NCBI RefSeq assembly: GCF_035917415.1
Contig: NZ_CP109073.1
Span: forward strand, 2,391,501 to 2,455,500
Direction: 5' to 3'
DNA length: 64,000 bases
Origin: Streptomyces sp. NBC_01803
GTDB lineage: Bacteria; Actinomycetota; Actinomycetes; Streptomycetales; Streptomycetaceae
Shown here: positions 40,540 to 50,140 of the stretch, piece by piece
Numbering within the stretch: position 1 is the first letter of the stretch
Layout: each line of letters begins with the position of its first letter
Notes under the pieces: generated by a model
What the model saw: the letters and a program-made list of their open reading frames with translations, nothing else
Database searches by the model: none
Told to the model about the DNA's origin: nothing
Position numbers and translations under genes: made by a program

Positions 40540-41685
40540 TCACACCGGGAGGCGTTGCGCGCCGGATGAGGGGATCGCCTCGAAGACACGCGGCGGGTGA
40601 TGACCGGCCGCGGCGAAGGCATCCTCGATCGCCGCGCGGACGGTGCCGGTGGCGTCGGCGGTGTCCTCGGCCACCAGCACGAGGGCCGAGCCGCCGAAGC
40701 CGCCGCCGGTCATGCGGGCGCCGAGCGCGCCGGCCGCGACCGACGCCGAGACAGCCAGGTCGAGTTCGGCGCAGGAGACCTCGAAGTCGTCGCGGAGCGA
40801 GGCGTGTCCGGCGGTGAGCAGCGGGCCGATCTCGCGGGCACGGCCGACGTCGAGGAGCGCGACGACCCGCTCGACGCGGTCGTTCTCGGTGACCACGTGG
40901 CGCACGCGGCGGCGGAGGGTGTCGTCGGGGAGGCGGGCCAGGGCCCCGGCCAGGCCCTCGATCGGGATGTCGCGCAGCGCGGGCACGCCCAGGGCCGTGG
41001 CGCCCGCCTCGCATTCGGCGCGGCGGGCGGCGTAGGCGCCGTCGGCGTGGGCGTGCCGGACGCGGGTGTCGACCACCAGCAGCCGCAGGCCCTCCAGGGC
41101 CATGGCGAACGGGATCTGCCGGAGGCCGAGGTCGCGGGTGTCGAGCCGCAGGACGTGTCCGGCGGTGCAGCAGGCGGAGGCCATCTGGTCGAGGATGCCG
41201 CTGGGGACGCCGGCGAAGTCGTTCTCCGCGCGCCGCGCGAGGCGGGCCAGGGCGGCGGGAGCGAGGCCCAGGTCGAAGAGGTCGCTCAGCGCCAGGGCGG
41301 TGACGACCTCCAGCGCGGCGGAGGAGGACAGGCCCGCGCCGACGGGGACATCGGACTCGAAGGAGATGTGGAGGCCGCCGAGGTCGTGGCCCGCCTCGCG
41401 CAGCGCCCAGGCCACTCCGGCGGGGTAGGCGGCCCAGCCGGTGACCGTGCCCGGGGCGAGGGCGTCCAGGTCCAGGTCGACCGGGCCCGCTTCCGGCATC
41501 CAGCCGGAGAACAGGAGCAGTCGGCGGTCGGCGCGGCGCGAGACGGCGGCCTTGGCGGTGTGTGGCAGGGCCATGGGCAGCGCCAAGCCGTCGTTGTAGT
41601 CGGTGTGTTCGCCGATCAGGTTGACCCGGCCGGGGGCCGACCAGTGGCCCTCCGGGGTGGCGCCGAACAATTGCTCGTGAGTCAT
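40540..41685 (-). CDS. galK: Galactokinase
   Basis: Phosphorylates galactose at C1, entry to the Leloir pathway. The 381-residue GHMP kinase has the galactose signature GRVNLIGEHTDYNDGLALPM, the ATP loop VPVGAGLSSSAALEV, and the third motif ARMTGGGFGGSALVL. It overlaps galE by 4 bp (41682-41685). galK and galE are therefore coupled, but galT is not next to them. Confidence 0.96.
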   Translation of the reverse strand: MTHEQLFGATPEGHWSAPGRVNLIGEHTDYNDGLALPMALPHTAKAAVSRRADRRLLLFSGWMPEAGPVDLDLDALAPGTVTGWAAYPAGVAWALREAGHDLGGLHISFESDVPVGAGLSSSAALEVVTALALSDLFDLGLAPAALARLARRAENDFAGVPSGILDQMASACCTAGHVLRLDTRDLGLRQIPFAMALEGLRLLVVDTRVRHAHADGAYAARRAECEAGATALGVPALRDIPIEGLAGALARLPDDTLRRRVRHVVTENDRVERVVALLDVGRAREIGPLLTAGHASLRDDFEVSCAELDLAVSASVAAGALGARMTGGGFGGSALVLVAEDTADATGTVRAAIEDAFAAAGHHPPRVFEAIPSSGAQRLPV

Positions 41686-42671
41686 GGCCGCGTGTCCGCT
41701 CGCCGGGCGAACTCCCAGGCGTCACCGATGATTCCGGCGAGGTCGGGGCGGCTGGGGCGCCAGCCGAGCCGGTGGCGGGCGTGGTCGGCGGAGGCGACCA
41801 GGACGGCCGGGTCGCCGGGGCGGCGGGCGGCCGGGACCGCGGGGATGGCGTGGCCGGTGACGCGGCGGGCGGTGTCGATGACCTCGCGGACGGAGAAGCC
41901 GTTGCCGTTGCCGAGGTTGCAGATCAGGTGCTCGCCCGCCGTGGCGGCCGTCAGGGCCAGCAGATGGGCCTCGGCGAGGTCGTCCACGTGGATGTAGTCG
42001 CGCACGCAGGTGCCGTCCGGGGTCGGGTAGTCCGTGCCGTAGACGGCGATCGACTCCCGGCGTCCCAGCGCCACCTGGAGGATGATCGGGATCAAGTGGC
42101 TCTCGGGGTCGTGCCGTTCACCCAGTATCCCGCCCGGGTGCGCGCCGGCCACATTGAAGTACCGCAGCGAGACGGCGGCCAGACCGTGCGCCGCGCACTC
42201 GCCGGTGAGCATGTGGTCGACGGCGAGCTTGGTCGCGCCGTACGGATTGCCCGGCGCGGTCGGGGCGTCCTCGGTGATCGGGGTGACGTCCGGCTCGCCG
42301 TAGACGGCGGCGGTGGAGGAGAAGACCAGGGTGCGCACGCCCGCCTCGCGCATGGACCGCAGCAGCTCCATCGTGCCGCCCACGTTGTTCCGCCAGTACT
42401 TCTCGGGGTCGGCCACCGACTCGCCCACCTGGGAGCACGCGGCGAAGTGCAGCACCCCGGTGTAGGAGGAGTCCAGCACCTTCCCGGCCTCCTGGATCCG
42501 GCCCTCCACGAACTCCGCGCCCGCCGGGACCCCTTCGCGGAAGCCGGTGGACAGGTCGTCCAGCACGGTCACCCGGTGGCCCGCCGCCAGCAGGTGCGCC
42601 GCCACGGTGCCGCCGACGTAACCCGCGCCCCCGGTCACCAGGTACTTGGCGGTCTCGCTCGTCCCGCTCAC
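41682..42671 (-). CDS. galE: UDP-glucose 4-epimerase
   Basis: Interconverts UDP-glucose and UDP-galactose. The 329-residue SDR has the NAD loop YLVTGGAGYVGGTVAAHLLA, the catalytic Ser region LVFSSTAAVYG, YGATKLAVDHML with the Tyr-x-x-x-Lys pair, and CVRDYIHVDDLAEAHL. It heads the galE-galK pair. The 292-bp upstream gap (42672-42963) contains two hairpins but no galT and no clear promoter. Confidence 0.95.
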   Translation of the reverse strand: MSGTSETAKYLVTGGAGYVGGTVAAHLLAAGHRVTVLDDLSTGFREGVPAGAEFVEGRIQEAGKVLDSSYTGVLHFAACSQVGESVADPEKYWRNNVGGTMELLRSMREAGVRTLVFSSTAAVYGEPDVTPITEDAPTAPGNPYGATKLAVDHMLTGECAAHGLAAVSLRYFNVAGAHPGGILGERHDPESHLIPIILQVALGRRESIAVYGTDYPTPDGTCVRDYIHVDDLAEAHLLALTAATAGEHLICNLGNGNGFSVREVIDTARRVTGHAIPAVPAARRPGDPAVLVASADHARHRLGWRPSRPDLAGIIGDAWEFARRADTRP

Positions 42672-42748
42672 GCTGTCACCACCTCTCGAAGCCGGTCGGC
42701 CGCCGCCTCCGGCAGTACGTCAGTGCGGTACGTCACTGATGAACGCAT

Positions 42749-42774
42749 CCCGGCCGGAGTCCGATCCGGCCGGG
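42749..42774. terminator. 10-bp hairpin upstream of galE
   Basis: CCCGGCCGGA (42749-42758) and TCCGGCCGGG (42765-42774) form a perfect stem around GTCCGA, followed by TGTTTCC on the plus strand. On the minus strand it would lie in the galE leader or end the upstream regulator's transcript. Confidence 0.45.
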
Positions 42775-42869
42775 TGTTTCCAGCTTGCCGGGACCGCACC
42801 GGACGGTGAGGAGTTCCGGGCTCGGCGCGAAGTCCCCGGGCAAGCGGGGCGTGGTCTTCTTCACCAGCC

Positions 42870-42890
42870 CCTCCGGCAGGAGGCCGGAGG
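42870..42890 (-). terminator. Hairpin downstream of the second LuxR-type gene
   Basis: CCTCCGGC (42870-42877) pairs with GCCGGAGG (42883-42890) around AGGAG, 74 bp past the stop of the minus-strand regulator. Confidence 0.5.
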
Positions 42891-42963
42891 ATCGAGCACG
42901 TTCACACAGAGTCGAACATGAAGGAACACGAGCATAGCGCGGCCGGGGCCCGACCGCAGGGGA

Positions 42964-43641
42964 TCAGAGCCCCCGGGAGGCGGCGAGGTGGTCGAGGAGT
43001 CCGGTGCGGACGGCCAGGGCGGCGGCCTCCAGGCGCGAGGCCGTGCCGAGCTTGGTGAGCAGCCGCTGGACGTGCGTGCGGGCGGTGCTGGGCGCGACTC
43101 CGAGGCCGGCGGCGATACGTCGAGTGTCCTCGCCCTCGACTATGCGCACCAGCACGTCGGCCTCGCGGTCGGTCAGCAGCGCCGCCAGCCGCGCGCCCTC
43201 CTCCTGGCCGGCCACCCGGGGGTGCAGCAGCTCCGCGAAGGCGTCGCGCAGCAGCTGCGGCGTCACCGCCGCCTCCCCCGCCTTGGCCTTCAGCATCGCG
43301 CGCTCCACGCCCTCGATGCGCTCGTCGTGCCGCACATAGCCGCGCGCGCCCGCCGCGAAGGCCGCCGCCACGCCACGCGGGTTGGGCACCGGACCAAGCA
43401 CGACGACGGCCACGCGCGGGCATTCGCGCCGCAGGCGCTGCAACGGGTCGAGCGCGCCCGGCACTTCGGGCTCCAGCGAGCCGAGCAGACACACGTCCGG
43501 CTGTTTGCCGACCACCAGGTCCGCGCCCCGGGCGATGGGCGCCCCGGCGCCCAGCACCCGGTGGCCGCGCACCCGCAGGGCGGAGGCGAGGGCCTCGGCG
43601 ACCAGTCTCCTGTCGTCAACGACCACGACCCGAACGCTCAT
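42964..43641 (-). CDS. LuxR-type regulator with an atypical receiver domain
   Basis: A 225-residue regulator. The receiver-like half starts MSVRVVVVDDRRLVAEALAS, but the strand that should end in the phospho-acceptor Asp reads PDVCLLGSLEPE, with no Asp. The C-terminal HTH is standard: LTDREADVLVRIVEGEDTRR, IAAGLGVAPSTARTHVQRLL. It is probably not controlled by phosphorylation. It precedes galE on the same strand at 292 bp. Confidence 0.85.
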   Translation of the reverse strand: MSVRVVVVDDRRLVAEALASALRVRGHRVLGAGAPIARGADLVVGKQPDVCLLGSLEPEVPGALDPLQRLRRECPRVAVVVLGPVPNPRGVAAAFAAGARGYVRHDERIEGVERAMLKAKAGEAAVTPQLLRDAFAELLHPRVAGQEEGARLAALLTDREADVLVRIVEGEDTRRIAAGLGVAPSTARTHVQRLLTKLGTASRLEAAALAVRTGLLDHLAASRGL

Positions 43642-43673
43642 ACGTCTCCTCCGCTCGCTCTCGCCGCGCCGGC

Positions 43674-43697
43674 GGTCACGGTCACGGTCACGGTCAC
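43674..43697. repeat. Four tandem GGTCAC hexamers
   Basis: GGTCAC is repeated four times without spacing, in the 84-bp gap upstream of the second LuxR-type gene and beyond the PQQ-protein stop. A GTGACC/GGTCAC array could be a binding site or simple slippage. Confidence 0.75.
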
Positions 43698-43725
43698 GGT
43701 CGCCGACGACGGGCCGGCCGTTCCG

Positions 43726-45411
43726 TCACCGGTAGACGAGGAGCGCCGGCCTGCGCGCGTCGTCGCCGTCGTAGAACGCCCGGTTGACCAGCACCAGGGT
43801 GTTGTCGTGCCACATGGGCTGCTGATTATGAACCATGTACCCCGACATCAGGGCGAACTCCTGGGCGCGGGCTGCCCGGTCCAGCGCCATGACCGGCGAG
43901 ACGCCCTCCGTTTCCGGGTCGATGGCGACGACCATGCCCTCCAGGGTGTCGCTCGCCGGCTGGTAGGCGAGGATCTTGCCGTCCTGCGTGCCGAACGGCC
44001 AGATCTGGCCGCCGTTGATGGCCTCGACCTCGTACAGGGCCTGGCCGGTGGTGAGGTCGAACGCGGCCACCGCGTTGTCGCCGTAGGGGACGTTGGTCGG
44101 CAGGTAGAGGAAGCCGTCGTGGACCACGCCGGGCCAGCAGTTGTGCAGGGTGCTGACCTCGCACGGGTTCAGGTACCGGTCGATGTCGTAGTCGAGGTCG
44201 TGCGCGACCTCCCGGTGGCGCTCGTCCACGACGAAGACGCGCGAACCCCCGGGGGCGGAGATGTCGTCGCCCACGGTGGCGGTGACCACCAGCGGGTCCA
44301 CGGAGACGACGGAGTCGACCGACAGCGCCTCGTTCTCGTACGTCCCCTCGTACTCCCACTCCCACAGCTCGGTGCCCGCCTCGTCGGTGGCGCGCACGCT
44401 GCCGCCCTCGTCGCCGAGGGAGCCGCAGGTGAGCTTGGAGATGAACATGTCGTCAACGACCATGTACTCGCCCTCGCGGCACCGGTCGTTCGCCCGGGAC
44501 TCCCACAGCTTCTCCTCGCCGGAGACGCTGTAGCCCATGCCGCCGACGCCGGTTCCGACGGCCACCACGTCGCCGAGGATCGCGGGGTAGGAGGTCGACG
44601 AGGTCGGCCACTCGGAGTCGAGCGGCATGCTCATGACCTCCTGGCCGGTGGCGATGTCGACCACCGTCAGCACCTCGCAGTCGCGGCCCTGGAGGAGGGC
44701 GACGCGGTTCTCCGAGACGTTCGGCGAGGTCAGGCAGTTGCCCTCGGAGGACTCGAAGGGCAGGCTCCAGTTCTCCTCGCCGGTCGCCAGGTCGTAGGAG
44801 ACGAGGGCGTCGGGCATGACGCGCACGAAGGCGTCGTCCACGAACCAGGCGCCCTTGGCGTCGATGAGGATCTGCTCCGCGGTGACCCGGGGCGAGGGCA
44901 GGTCCCAGGCGAGCGTGGCCTGAATCGGCTCGGCGGGCAGGCCGCCGTCACCCCCACCGTCGCCCTCGCCGCCCTCGCCGCCCTCGGGACCGCTCGGCTG
45001 GTCGGCGGCGGTCTCCTGGTCGTCGTCACCGGTGAGCAGCCAGACGGCCCCGCCGCCCGCGAGCAGCAGGGCGAGCACGGCGGAGACGGCGATCACGATC
45101 AGCGGCCCGCGCGGCCGGGAGGCCGGTGGCCGCGGCGCGGGGGGCGCCGGGGGCGCCGCCCAGCCGCCCGTGGGCGGCCCGTACGGTCCGGGCGCGGTGG
45201 GCGCGCCGAAGCCGCCGCCGACGGCGGGGGGACCACCGATGGTCGGGGACCGGTACGGCTGCGGGTATCCGTAACCGGGCTGTCCTGGCACCCCGCCCGG
45301 GACCGCGGGCGGCGCGATCGGCGGGGTCCCGGGCGCGCCGGCCGACGGCCCGAACTCACCCGGCGGCGGCTGATGCGGTGGCTGATGCGGTGGCGGTGGC
45401 GGCTGTGACAT
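43726..45411 (-). CDS. Membrane-anchored PQQ-like beta-propeller protein
   Basis: A 561-residue protein. The N-terminal 100 residues are Pro/Gly-rich (PPPPHQPPHQ; PGYGYPQPYR) and cytoplasmic. One membrane helix follows (LIVIAVSAVLALLLAGGGAV), then an acidic spacer. The rest is an extracellular propeller with repeated blades (DALVSYDLATGEENW; VAAFDLTTGQALYEVEA). This layout is common in actinobacterial surface proteins of unknown function. Cys residues in the propeller (GRDCEVL, NPCEVSTLHNC) may form disulphides. Confidence 0.82.
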   Translation of the reverse strand: MSQPPPPPHQPPHQPPPGEFGPSAGAPGTPPIAPPAVPGGVPGQPGYGYPQPYRSPTIGGPPAVGGGFGAPTAPGPYGPPTGGWAAPPAPPAPRPPASRPRGPLIVIAVSAVLALLLAGGGAVWLLTGDDDQETAADQPSGPEGGEGGEGDGGGDGGLPAEPIQATLAWDLPSPRVTAEQILIDAKGAWFVDDAFVRVMPDALVSYDLATGEENWSLPFESSEGNCLTSPNVSENRVALLQGRDCEVLTVVDIATGQEVMSMPLDSEWPTSSTSYPAILGDVVAVGTGVGGMGYSVSGEEKLWESRANDRCREGEYMVVDDMFISKLTCGSLGDEGGSVRATDEAGTELWEWEYEGTYENEALSVDSVVSVDPLVVTATVGDDISAPGGSRVFVVDERHREVAHDLDYDIDRYLNPCEVSTLHNCWPGVVHDGFLYLPTNVPYGDNAVAAFDLTTGQALYEVEAINGGQIWPFGTQDGKILAYQPASDTLEGMVVAIDPETEGVSPVMALDRAARAQEFALMSGYMVHNQQPMWHDNTLVLVNRAFYDGDDARRPALLVYR

Positions 45412-45552
45412 GTATCCCCCTGGCCGGTTCCGGTCGGGTCCCGGTCCCGGTCGAACGTCCTGCGAGCGGAACTCTTTCTACCATCGGACTTCCGCCCGCC
45501 CGCCATGGTTCCTGACCGCCCGCCGTCACACGCCCCGCCCGGCGCCGGTCGC

Positions 45553-47352
45553 CTAGTCGCCGTCCGCGAGGTCGAGCCAGCGGGTTTCCAGCTCGTCGCG
45601 CTCCCGGGCCAGTTCGCGGAGCTGGGCGTCGAGGCCCGCGATACGTTCGAAGTTCGTCGCGTGCTCGGCCATCTCACCGTGCAGGGCGGCTTCCTTCTCG
45701 TCCAGGCGCTCCAACTGGCGCTCGATCCGCTGGATCTCCTTCTGGGTCGCGCGGGAGAGCTGGGCCGATTTCGCGGCGGGCGGCGCGGCGGCCGGGGCGC
45801 CGGCGGAGGGCGTGTCGCGGACGGTGGCGCGGCGTTCCAGATACTCGTCGAGGCCGCGCGGCAGCATCCGCAGATCGCCGTCGCCCAGCAGCGCGAACAC
45901 CCGGTCGGTCACGCGCTCCACGAAGAAGCGGTCGTGGCTGACGACCACCAGCGAGCCCGGCCAGCCGTCGAGGAGGTCTTCGAGCTGGGTCAGCGTCTCG
46001 ATGTCCAGGTCGTTGGTCGGCTCATCCAGGAACAGCACGTTGGGCTCGTCCATCAGCAGCCGCAGGATCTGCAACCGCCGCCGTTCGCCGCCCGACAGGT
46101 CCCCGACCGGGGTCCACTGACGTTCCTTGCCGAAGCCGAACTGCTCGCAGAGCTGCGAGGCCGTCATCTCCCGGCCCTTGCCCAGGTCGACGCGGGCGCG
46201 CACCTGCTCCACGGCCTGGAGCACCCGCTCGGTCGGGTCCAACTCGGCCACGTCCTGCGAGAGATAGGCCAGCCGGACCGTCTTGCCCACGGTCACCCGC
46301 CCACCCGCGATGACCTTCGACCCCTCGGGGTCGGCCAGGGCGCGCAGCAGGGTGGTCTTGCCCGCGCCGTTCACCCCGACCAGGCCGACGCGGTCGCCGG
46401 GACCGACCTGCCAGGTCAGATGCGTCAGCAGGTCCCGGCCGCCGACGCGCAGGGTGACGTCCTCCAGGTCGAAGACCGTCCTGCCGAGCCGGGCGGAGGC
46501 GAAGCGCGACAGCTCGGCGCTGTCGCGCGGCGGCGGCACGTCCGCGATCAGGGCGTTGGCCGCCTCCACGCGGAAGCGCGGCTTGCTGGTCCTGGCCGGG
46601 GCACCGCGCCGCAGCCACGCGAGCTCCTTGCGCATCAGGTTCTGCCGCCGGGCCTCCTCGCCGGCCGCGACACGCTCGCGCTCGGCACGGGCGAAGACGT
46701 AGTCGCTGTAGCCGCCGTCGTAGGTGTGGACGGTGCCGCGCTGCACGTCCCACATCCGGGTGCAGACCTGGTCGAGGAACCACCGGTCGTGGGTGACCAC
46801 CACCAGCGCCGAGCGGCGCTCGCGCAGGTGGGCGGCGAGCCAGGCGATGCCCTCGACGTCGAGGTGGTTCGTCGGCTCGTCCAGCACGATCACGTCCTGC
46901 TCCGCGATCAGCAGCTTGGCGAGCGCGACGCGACGCCGTTCGCCGCCGGACAGCGGGCCGACGACCGTGTCCAGGCCGTCCGGGAAACCCGGCAGGTCGA
47001 GGCCGCCGAAGAGGCCGGTGAGCACGGAACGGACCCGGGCGTCGCCCGCCCACTCGTGGGCGGGCACGTCCCCGATGACCTCCTGGCGCACCGTGGCGGC
47101 CGAGTCGAGGGAATCGTGCTGGGTGAGGACGCCGAGCCGCAGGTCTCCCGAGTGGGTGACGCGGCCGTCGTCGACCTCCTCCAGGCGGGCCAGGACGCGG
47201 ATGAGGGTGGTCTTGCCGTCGCCGTTGCGGCCGACGACGCCGACGCGGTCGCCCTGGCCGACGCCGAGCGAGACACCGTCGAGGATGGTCCTGGTGCCAT
47301 AGACCTTGCGGACGGACTCCAGGTTGACGAGGTTCTTGACGGCTTCAGGCAT
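45553..47352 (-). CDS. ABC-F family ATPase (Uup-like)
   Basis: A 599-residue soluble protein with two ABC domains and no membrane part. The first has GRNGDGKTTL, LSGGERRRVALAKLL and LDEPTNHLD; the second has GVNGAGKTTL, LSGGERRRLQILRLL and LDEPTNDLD. A C-terminal coiled coil (about 525-599, KEIQRIERQLERLDEKEAAL) is typical of Uup. ABC-F proteins act on the ribosome or DNA junctions, and some confer antibiotic resistance. It overlaps the ispE end by 8 bp, so it is cotranscribed. Confidence 0.92.
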   Translation of the reverse strand: MPEAVKNLVNLESVRKVYGTRTILDGVSLGVGQGDRVGVVGRNGDGKTTLIRVLARLEEVDDGRVTHSGDLRLGVLTQHDSLDSAATVRQEVIGDVPAHEWAGDARVRSVLTGLFGGLDLPGFPDGLDTVVGPLSGGERRRVALAKLLIAEQDVIVLDEPTNHLDVEGIAWLAAHLRERRSALVVVTHDRWFLDQVCTRMWDVQRGTVHTYDGGYSDYVFARAERERVAAGEEARRQNLMRKELAWLRRGAPARTSKPRFRVEAANALIADVPPPRDSAELSRFASARLGRTVFDLEDVTLRVGGRDLLTHLTWQVGPGDRVGLVGVNGAGKTTLLRALADPEGSKVIAGGRVTVGKTVRLAYLSQDVAELDPTERVLQAVEQVRARVDLGKGREMTASQLCEQFGFGKERQWTPVGDLSGGERRRLQILRLLMDEPNVLFLDEPTNDLDIETLTQLEDLLDGWPGSLVVVSHDRFFVERVTDRVFALLGDGDLRMLPRGLDEYLERRATVRDTPSAGAPAAAPPAAKSAQLSRATQKEIQRIERQLERLDEKEAALHGEMAEHATNFERIAGLDAQLRELARERDELETRWLDLADGD

Positions 47353-48301
47353 AGGACTCGATGGTAGTCGCGCCGGGAGCGGGCGCGGTCGTGGCCCGGG
47401 CCGCGCGGCAGGTGCCGCTGTCGGCCAGCGACTTGGTGATCTTGGCGGCGGACCCGGCGTCGGCGGCGAGGAACGCGCAGCTCGGCCCCGAGCCGGAGAC
47501 CAGGCCGCCCAGCGCGCCGGCCGCCATGCCCGCCGCCAGGGTGGCGGCCAGCGAGGGGCGCAGCGAAACGGCCGCGGGCTGGAGGTCGTTGGCGAGCGCG
47601 GCGGCGAGCGCGGGCGCGTCGCCGGTGCGGAGGGCTTCGAGGAGGGCGGGGTCGGGCTCGGGCGCGGTGACCGGCCGGTCACCGCGCAGACGGTCGCACT
47701 CGCGGTAGACCTCGGGGGTGGACAGGCCGCCGTCCGCGAGGGCGAAGACCCAGTGGAACGGCCCGGACACGGCCAGAGCGGTCAGCCGCTCACCGCGCCC
47801 CCGGCCCAGGGCCGCGCCGCCGACCAGACTGAACGGCACGTCGGAGCCCAGCTCGGCACACAGCCGAAGGAGCTCGGCGCGGGGGGTGGCCGTGCCCCAG
47901 AGGGTGTCGCAGGCGAGCAGGGCACCGGCGGCGTCCGCGCTACCGCCCGCCATGCCGCCCGCGACGGGGATGTCCTTGACGATGTCCAGCCGGACGGCGG
48001 GCTCGATCCCGTGCCGGGCGGCGAGCAGCTCGGCGGCCCGGACGGCGAGATTGGAGCGGTCCAGCGGTACGTGCTCGCTGCCGGGGCCGGTGCAGGTGAC
48101 GGTGACGCCGGGCGCGGCGGGGCCGGGCGCGGCGGGGCCGGCCGGGCTGGTGAGGGTCGCCGTGACGTGGTCGTGGAGGCCGACGGCGAGGAAGACGTTG
48201 GCCAGGTCGTGGAAGCCGTCCGGGCGCGGCGGCCCGACGGCGAGCTGCACGTTCACCTTGGCCGGGACGCGAACCGTGACGGACGGGGAGGGTGTGGGCA
48301 T
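47345..48301 (-). CDS. ispE: 4-diphosphocytidyl-2-C-methyl-D-erythritol kinase
   Basis: GHMP kinase of the MEP isoprenoid pathway. The 318-residue protein begins VRVPAKVNVQLAVGPPRPDG and carries the ATP loop IPVAGGMAGGSADAAGALLA and the GGLVSGSGPSCAFLA third motif. It lies between rsmA and the ABC-F gene on the same strand. The 116-bp gap to rsmA holds a GGCCGGTGC-type simple repeat at about 48350-48395. Confidence 0.95.
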   Translation of the reverse strand: MPTPSPSVTVRVPAKVNVQLAVGPPRPDGFHDLANVFLAVGLHDHVTATLTSPAGPAAPGPAAPGVTVTCTGPGSEHVPLDRSNLAVRAAELLAARHGIEPAVRLDIVKDIPVAGGMAGGSADAAGALLACDTLWGTATPRAELLRLCAELGSDVPFSLVGGAALGRGRGERLTALAVSGPFHWVFALADGGLSTPEVYRECDRLRGDRPVTAPEPDPALLEALRTGDAPALAAALANDLQPAAVSLRPSLAATLAAGMAAGALGGLVSGSGPSCAFLAADAGSAAKITKSLADSGTCRAARATTAPAPGATTIESYA

Positions 48302-48417
48302 GCGATCAATCTCGGAGACGGGACAACGGTGCGGTTGGGCCGGTCGGTAAGGCCGGTGCGGCCGGTGCGGCCGGTGCGGTCGGCCGGTCGGTACGGTCCT
48401 GGGGCGGCCGGTGCGGG

Positions 48418-49287
48418 CTACGGGCGGTGTTCGGCGAGGCGGGCGAAGTCCTCGACGGACAGGGCCTCGCCGCGGGCGCCCGGCGAGACGCCGGCCGCCA
48501 CGCAGGCCGCCTCGGCGGCGGCCGGGGAGCCGGCCCAGGACGCCAGCGCCGAGCGCAGCATCTTGCGGCGCTGGGCGAACGCCGCGTCGACCACCGCGAA
48601 GACCTCCTCCCGGCCGGCCGTGGTGCGCGGCGGCTCGCGGCGGGTGAGGGCGACGAGCCCGGAGTCGACGTTGGGCGCCGGCCAGAACACGGTCCGGCCG
48701 ATGGCCCCGGCGCGCCGGGCCTCGGCGTACCAGGCGGCCTTGACGGACGGCACCCCGTAGACCTTGGAGCCGGGCGCGGCGGCAAGCCGGTCGGCGACCT
48801 CGGACTGCACCATCACCAGGGCCCGGTCGATGCTGGGGAAGGTGGCGAGCATGTGCAGGAGCACGGGGACGGCGACGTTGTAGGGGAGGTTGGCGACGAG
48901 GGCGCCGGGGGGCGGTCCGGGCAGCTCGGTGACGCGCATGGCGTCCGCGTGCACGAGGGAGAACCGGCCGACGCGCTCCGGAAGCCGCGCGGCGACCGTG
49001 GCGGGCAGGGCGGCGGCCAGCACGTCGTCGATCTCGACGGCGGTGACATGCCCGGCGGCGTCGAGGAGGGCGAGGGTCAGCGAGCCGAGCCCGGGGCCGA
49101 TCTCGACCACCGTGTCGTTCTCGCCGACGCCGGCGGCGCGCACGATGCGGCGGACGGTGTTCGCGTCGATGACGAAGTTCTGCCCGCGCTGCTTGGTCGG
49201 GCGCAGGCCGAGGGCGGCGGCCAACTCACGGACGTCGGCCGGTCCGAGCAGGGCGTCACCGTGCTCCACGTGCTCCGCGCCCTTCAC
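48418..49287 (-). CDS. rsmA: 16S rRNA (adenine1518/1519-N6)-dimethyltransferase
   Basis: KsgA dimethylates two adenines at the 3' end of 16S rRNA in a late step of subunit assembly. The 289-residue protein has [20 protein letters not shown], the SAM motif [17 protein letters not shown], and the catalytic [21 protein letters not shown] 49287 overlaps the tatD stop (GTGA). Order tatD-rsmA-ispE is common in actinobacteria. Confidence 0.95.
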   Translation of the reverse strand: MKGAEHVEHGDALLGPADVRELAAALGLRPTKQRGQNFVIDANTVRRIVRAAGVGENDTVVEIGPGLGSLTLALLDAAGHVTAVEIDDVLAAALPATVAARLPERVGRFSLVHADAMRVTELPGPPPGALVANLPYNVAVPVLLHMLATFPSIDRALVMVQSEVADRLAAAPGSKVYGVPSVKAAWYAEARRAGAIGRTVFWPAPNVDSGLVALTRREPPRTTAGREEVFAVVDAAFAQRRKMLRSALASWAGSPAAAEAACVAAGVSPGARGEALSVEDFARLAEHRP

Positions 49288-50132
49288 CCGAAGGCCCGGA
49301 CGGTGTTGGCGGCGATGTGGCGGGACAGCTCTTCCTCGCTCAGCCCCTTGACCTCGGCCATGGCGCGCAGGGTCACCGGGATGAGGTAGGAGGCGTTGGG
49401 CCGGCCGCGGAAGGGGGTGGGCGTGAGGAACGGCGCGTCGGTCTCCACGAGCAGCAGCTCGGGCGGGGCGGCGGCCAGCGCGTCGCGCAGGGGCTGCGCG
49501 CTGCCGAAGGTGACATTGCCGGCGAAGGACATGAAGTACCCCTCGGCGGCGCAGAGTTCGGCCATGGCGACGTCGCCCGAGTAGCAGTGGAAGACGGTCC
49601 GCCGGGGGGCGCCCTCCTCGCGCAGGATCCGCAGCACGTCGTCGTGGGCGTCGCGGTCGTGGATGACCAGCGTCTTGTCCAGCTCCTTGGCGAGCGCGAT
49701 GTGACGGCGGAAGGAGCGCTGCTGCGCGGCGGTGCCCTCGGGGCCGGTGCGGTAGTAGTCGAGGCCGGTCTCGCCGAGCGCCCTGACCTGGTGCAGCCCG
49801 GCCAGCTCGGCGATCTCCGCCAGCGCGGCGTCGAGGGCGGCGGCGCCCTCGACGCCGTCGATGCGCGCGGCCTCGTTGGGGTGCAGGGCCACGGCGGCCC
49901 ACACGGCCTCGTGCTCGGCCGCGGTCTTGGCGGCCCACCGGGCGCGCGCCACGTCGCAGCCGATCTGCACGACGCGCGTGACGCCGACGGCGGCGGCCTT
50001 GGTCAGGGCCTCCTCGACGGTGGTGTCCTGCATGTCGAGATGCGTGTGCGAATCGGTGACGGGCACGGCGAGCGGCTCGGGCAGCGGTGGCGGCAGGTGC
50101 TGCTCGGCCTTGGCCTTGGCGGACTTGGGCAT
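49284..50132 (-). CDS. tatD: TatD-family metal-dependent deoxyribonuclease
   Basis: A 282-residue TIM-barrel hydrolase. Metal ligands are in [40 protein letters not shown] and [12 protein letters not shown], all intact. ATG 50132 ([11 protein letters not shown]) is chosen by family length. It precedes rsmA with a 4-bp overlap. Upstream lies a duplicated segment that separates it from rsmI. Confidence 0.92.
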   Translation of the reverse strand: MPKSAKAKAEQHLPPPLPEPLAVPVTDSHTHLDMQDTTVEEALTKAAAVGVTRVVQIGCDVARARWAAKTAAEHEAVWAAVALHPNEAARIDGVEGAAALDAALAEIAELAGLHQVRALGETGLDYYRTGPEGTAAQQRSFRRHIALAKELDKTLVIHDRDAHDDVLRILREEGAPRRTVFHCYSGDVAMAELCAAEGYFMSFAGNVTFGSAQPLRDALAAAPPELLLVETDAPFLTPTPFRGRPNASYLIPVTLRAMAEVKGLSEEELSRHIAANTVRAFG

Positions 50133-50140
50133 GCCCACGA

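Noticed and set aside
43674-43697. GGTCAC array as a defined operator
   Set aside because: Simple hexamer slippage is equally likely; no regulator or symmetry supports a site.
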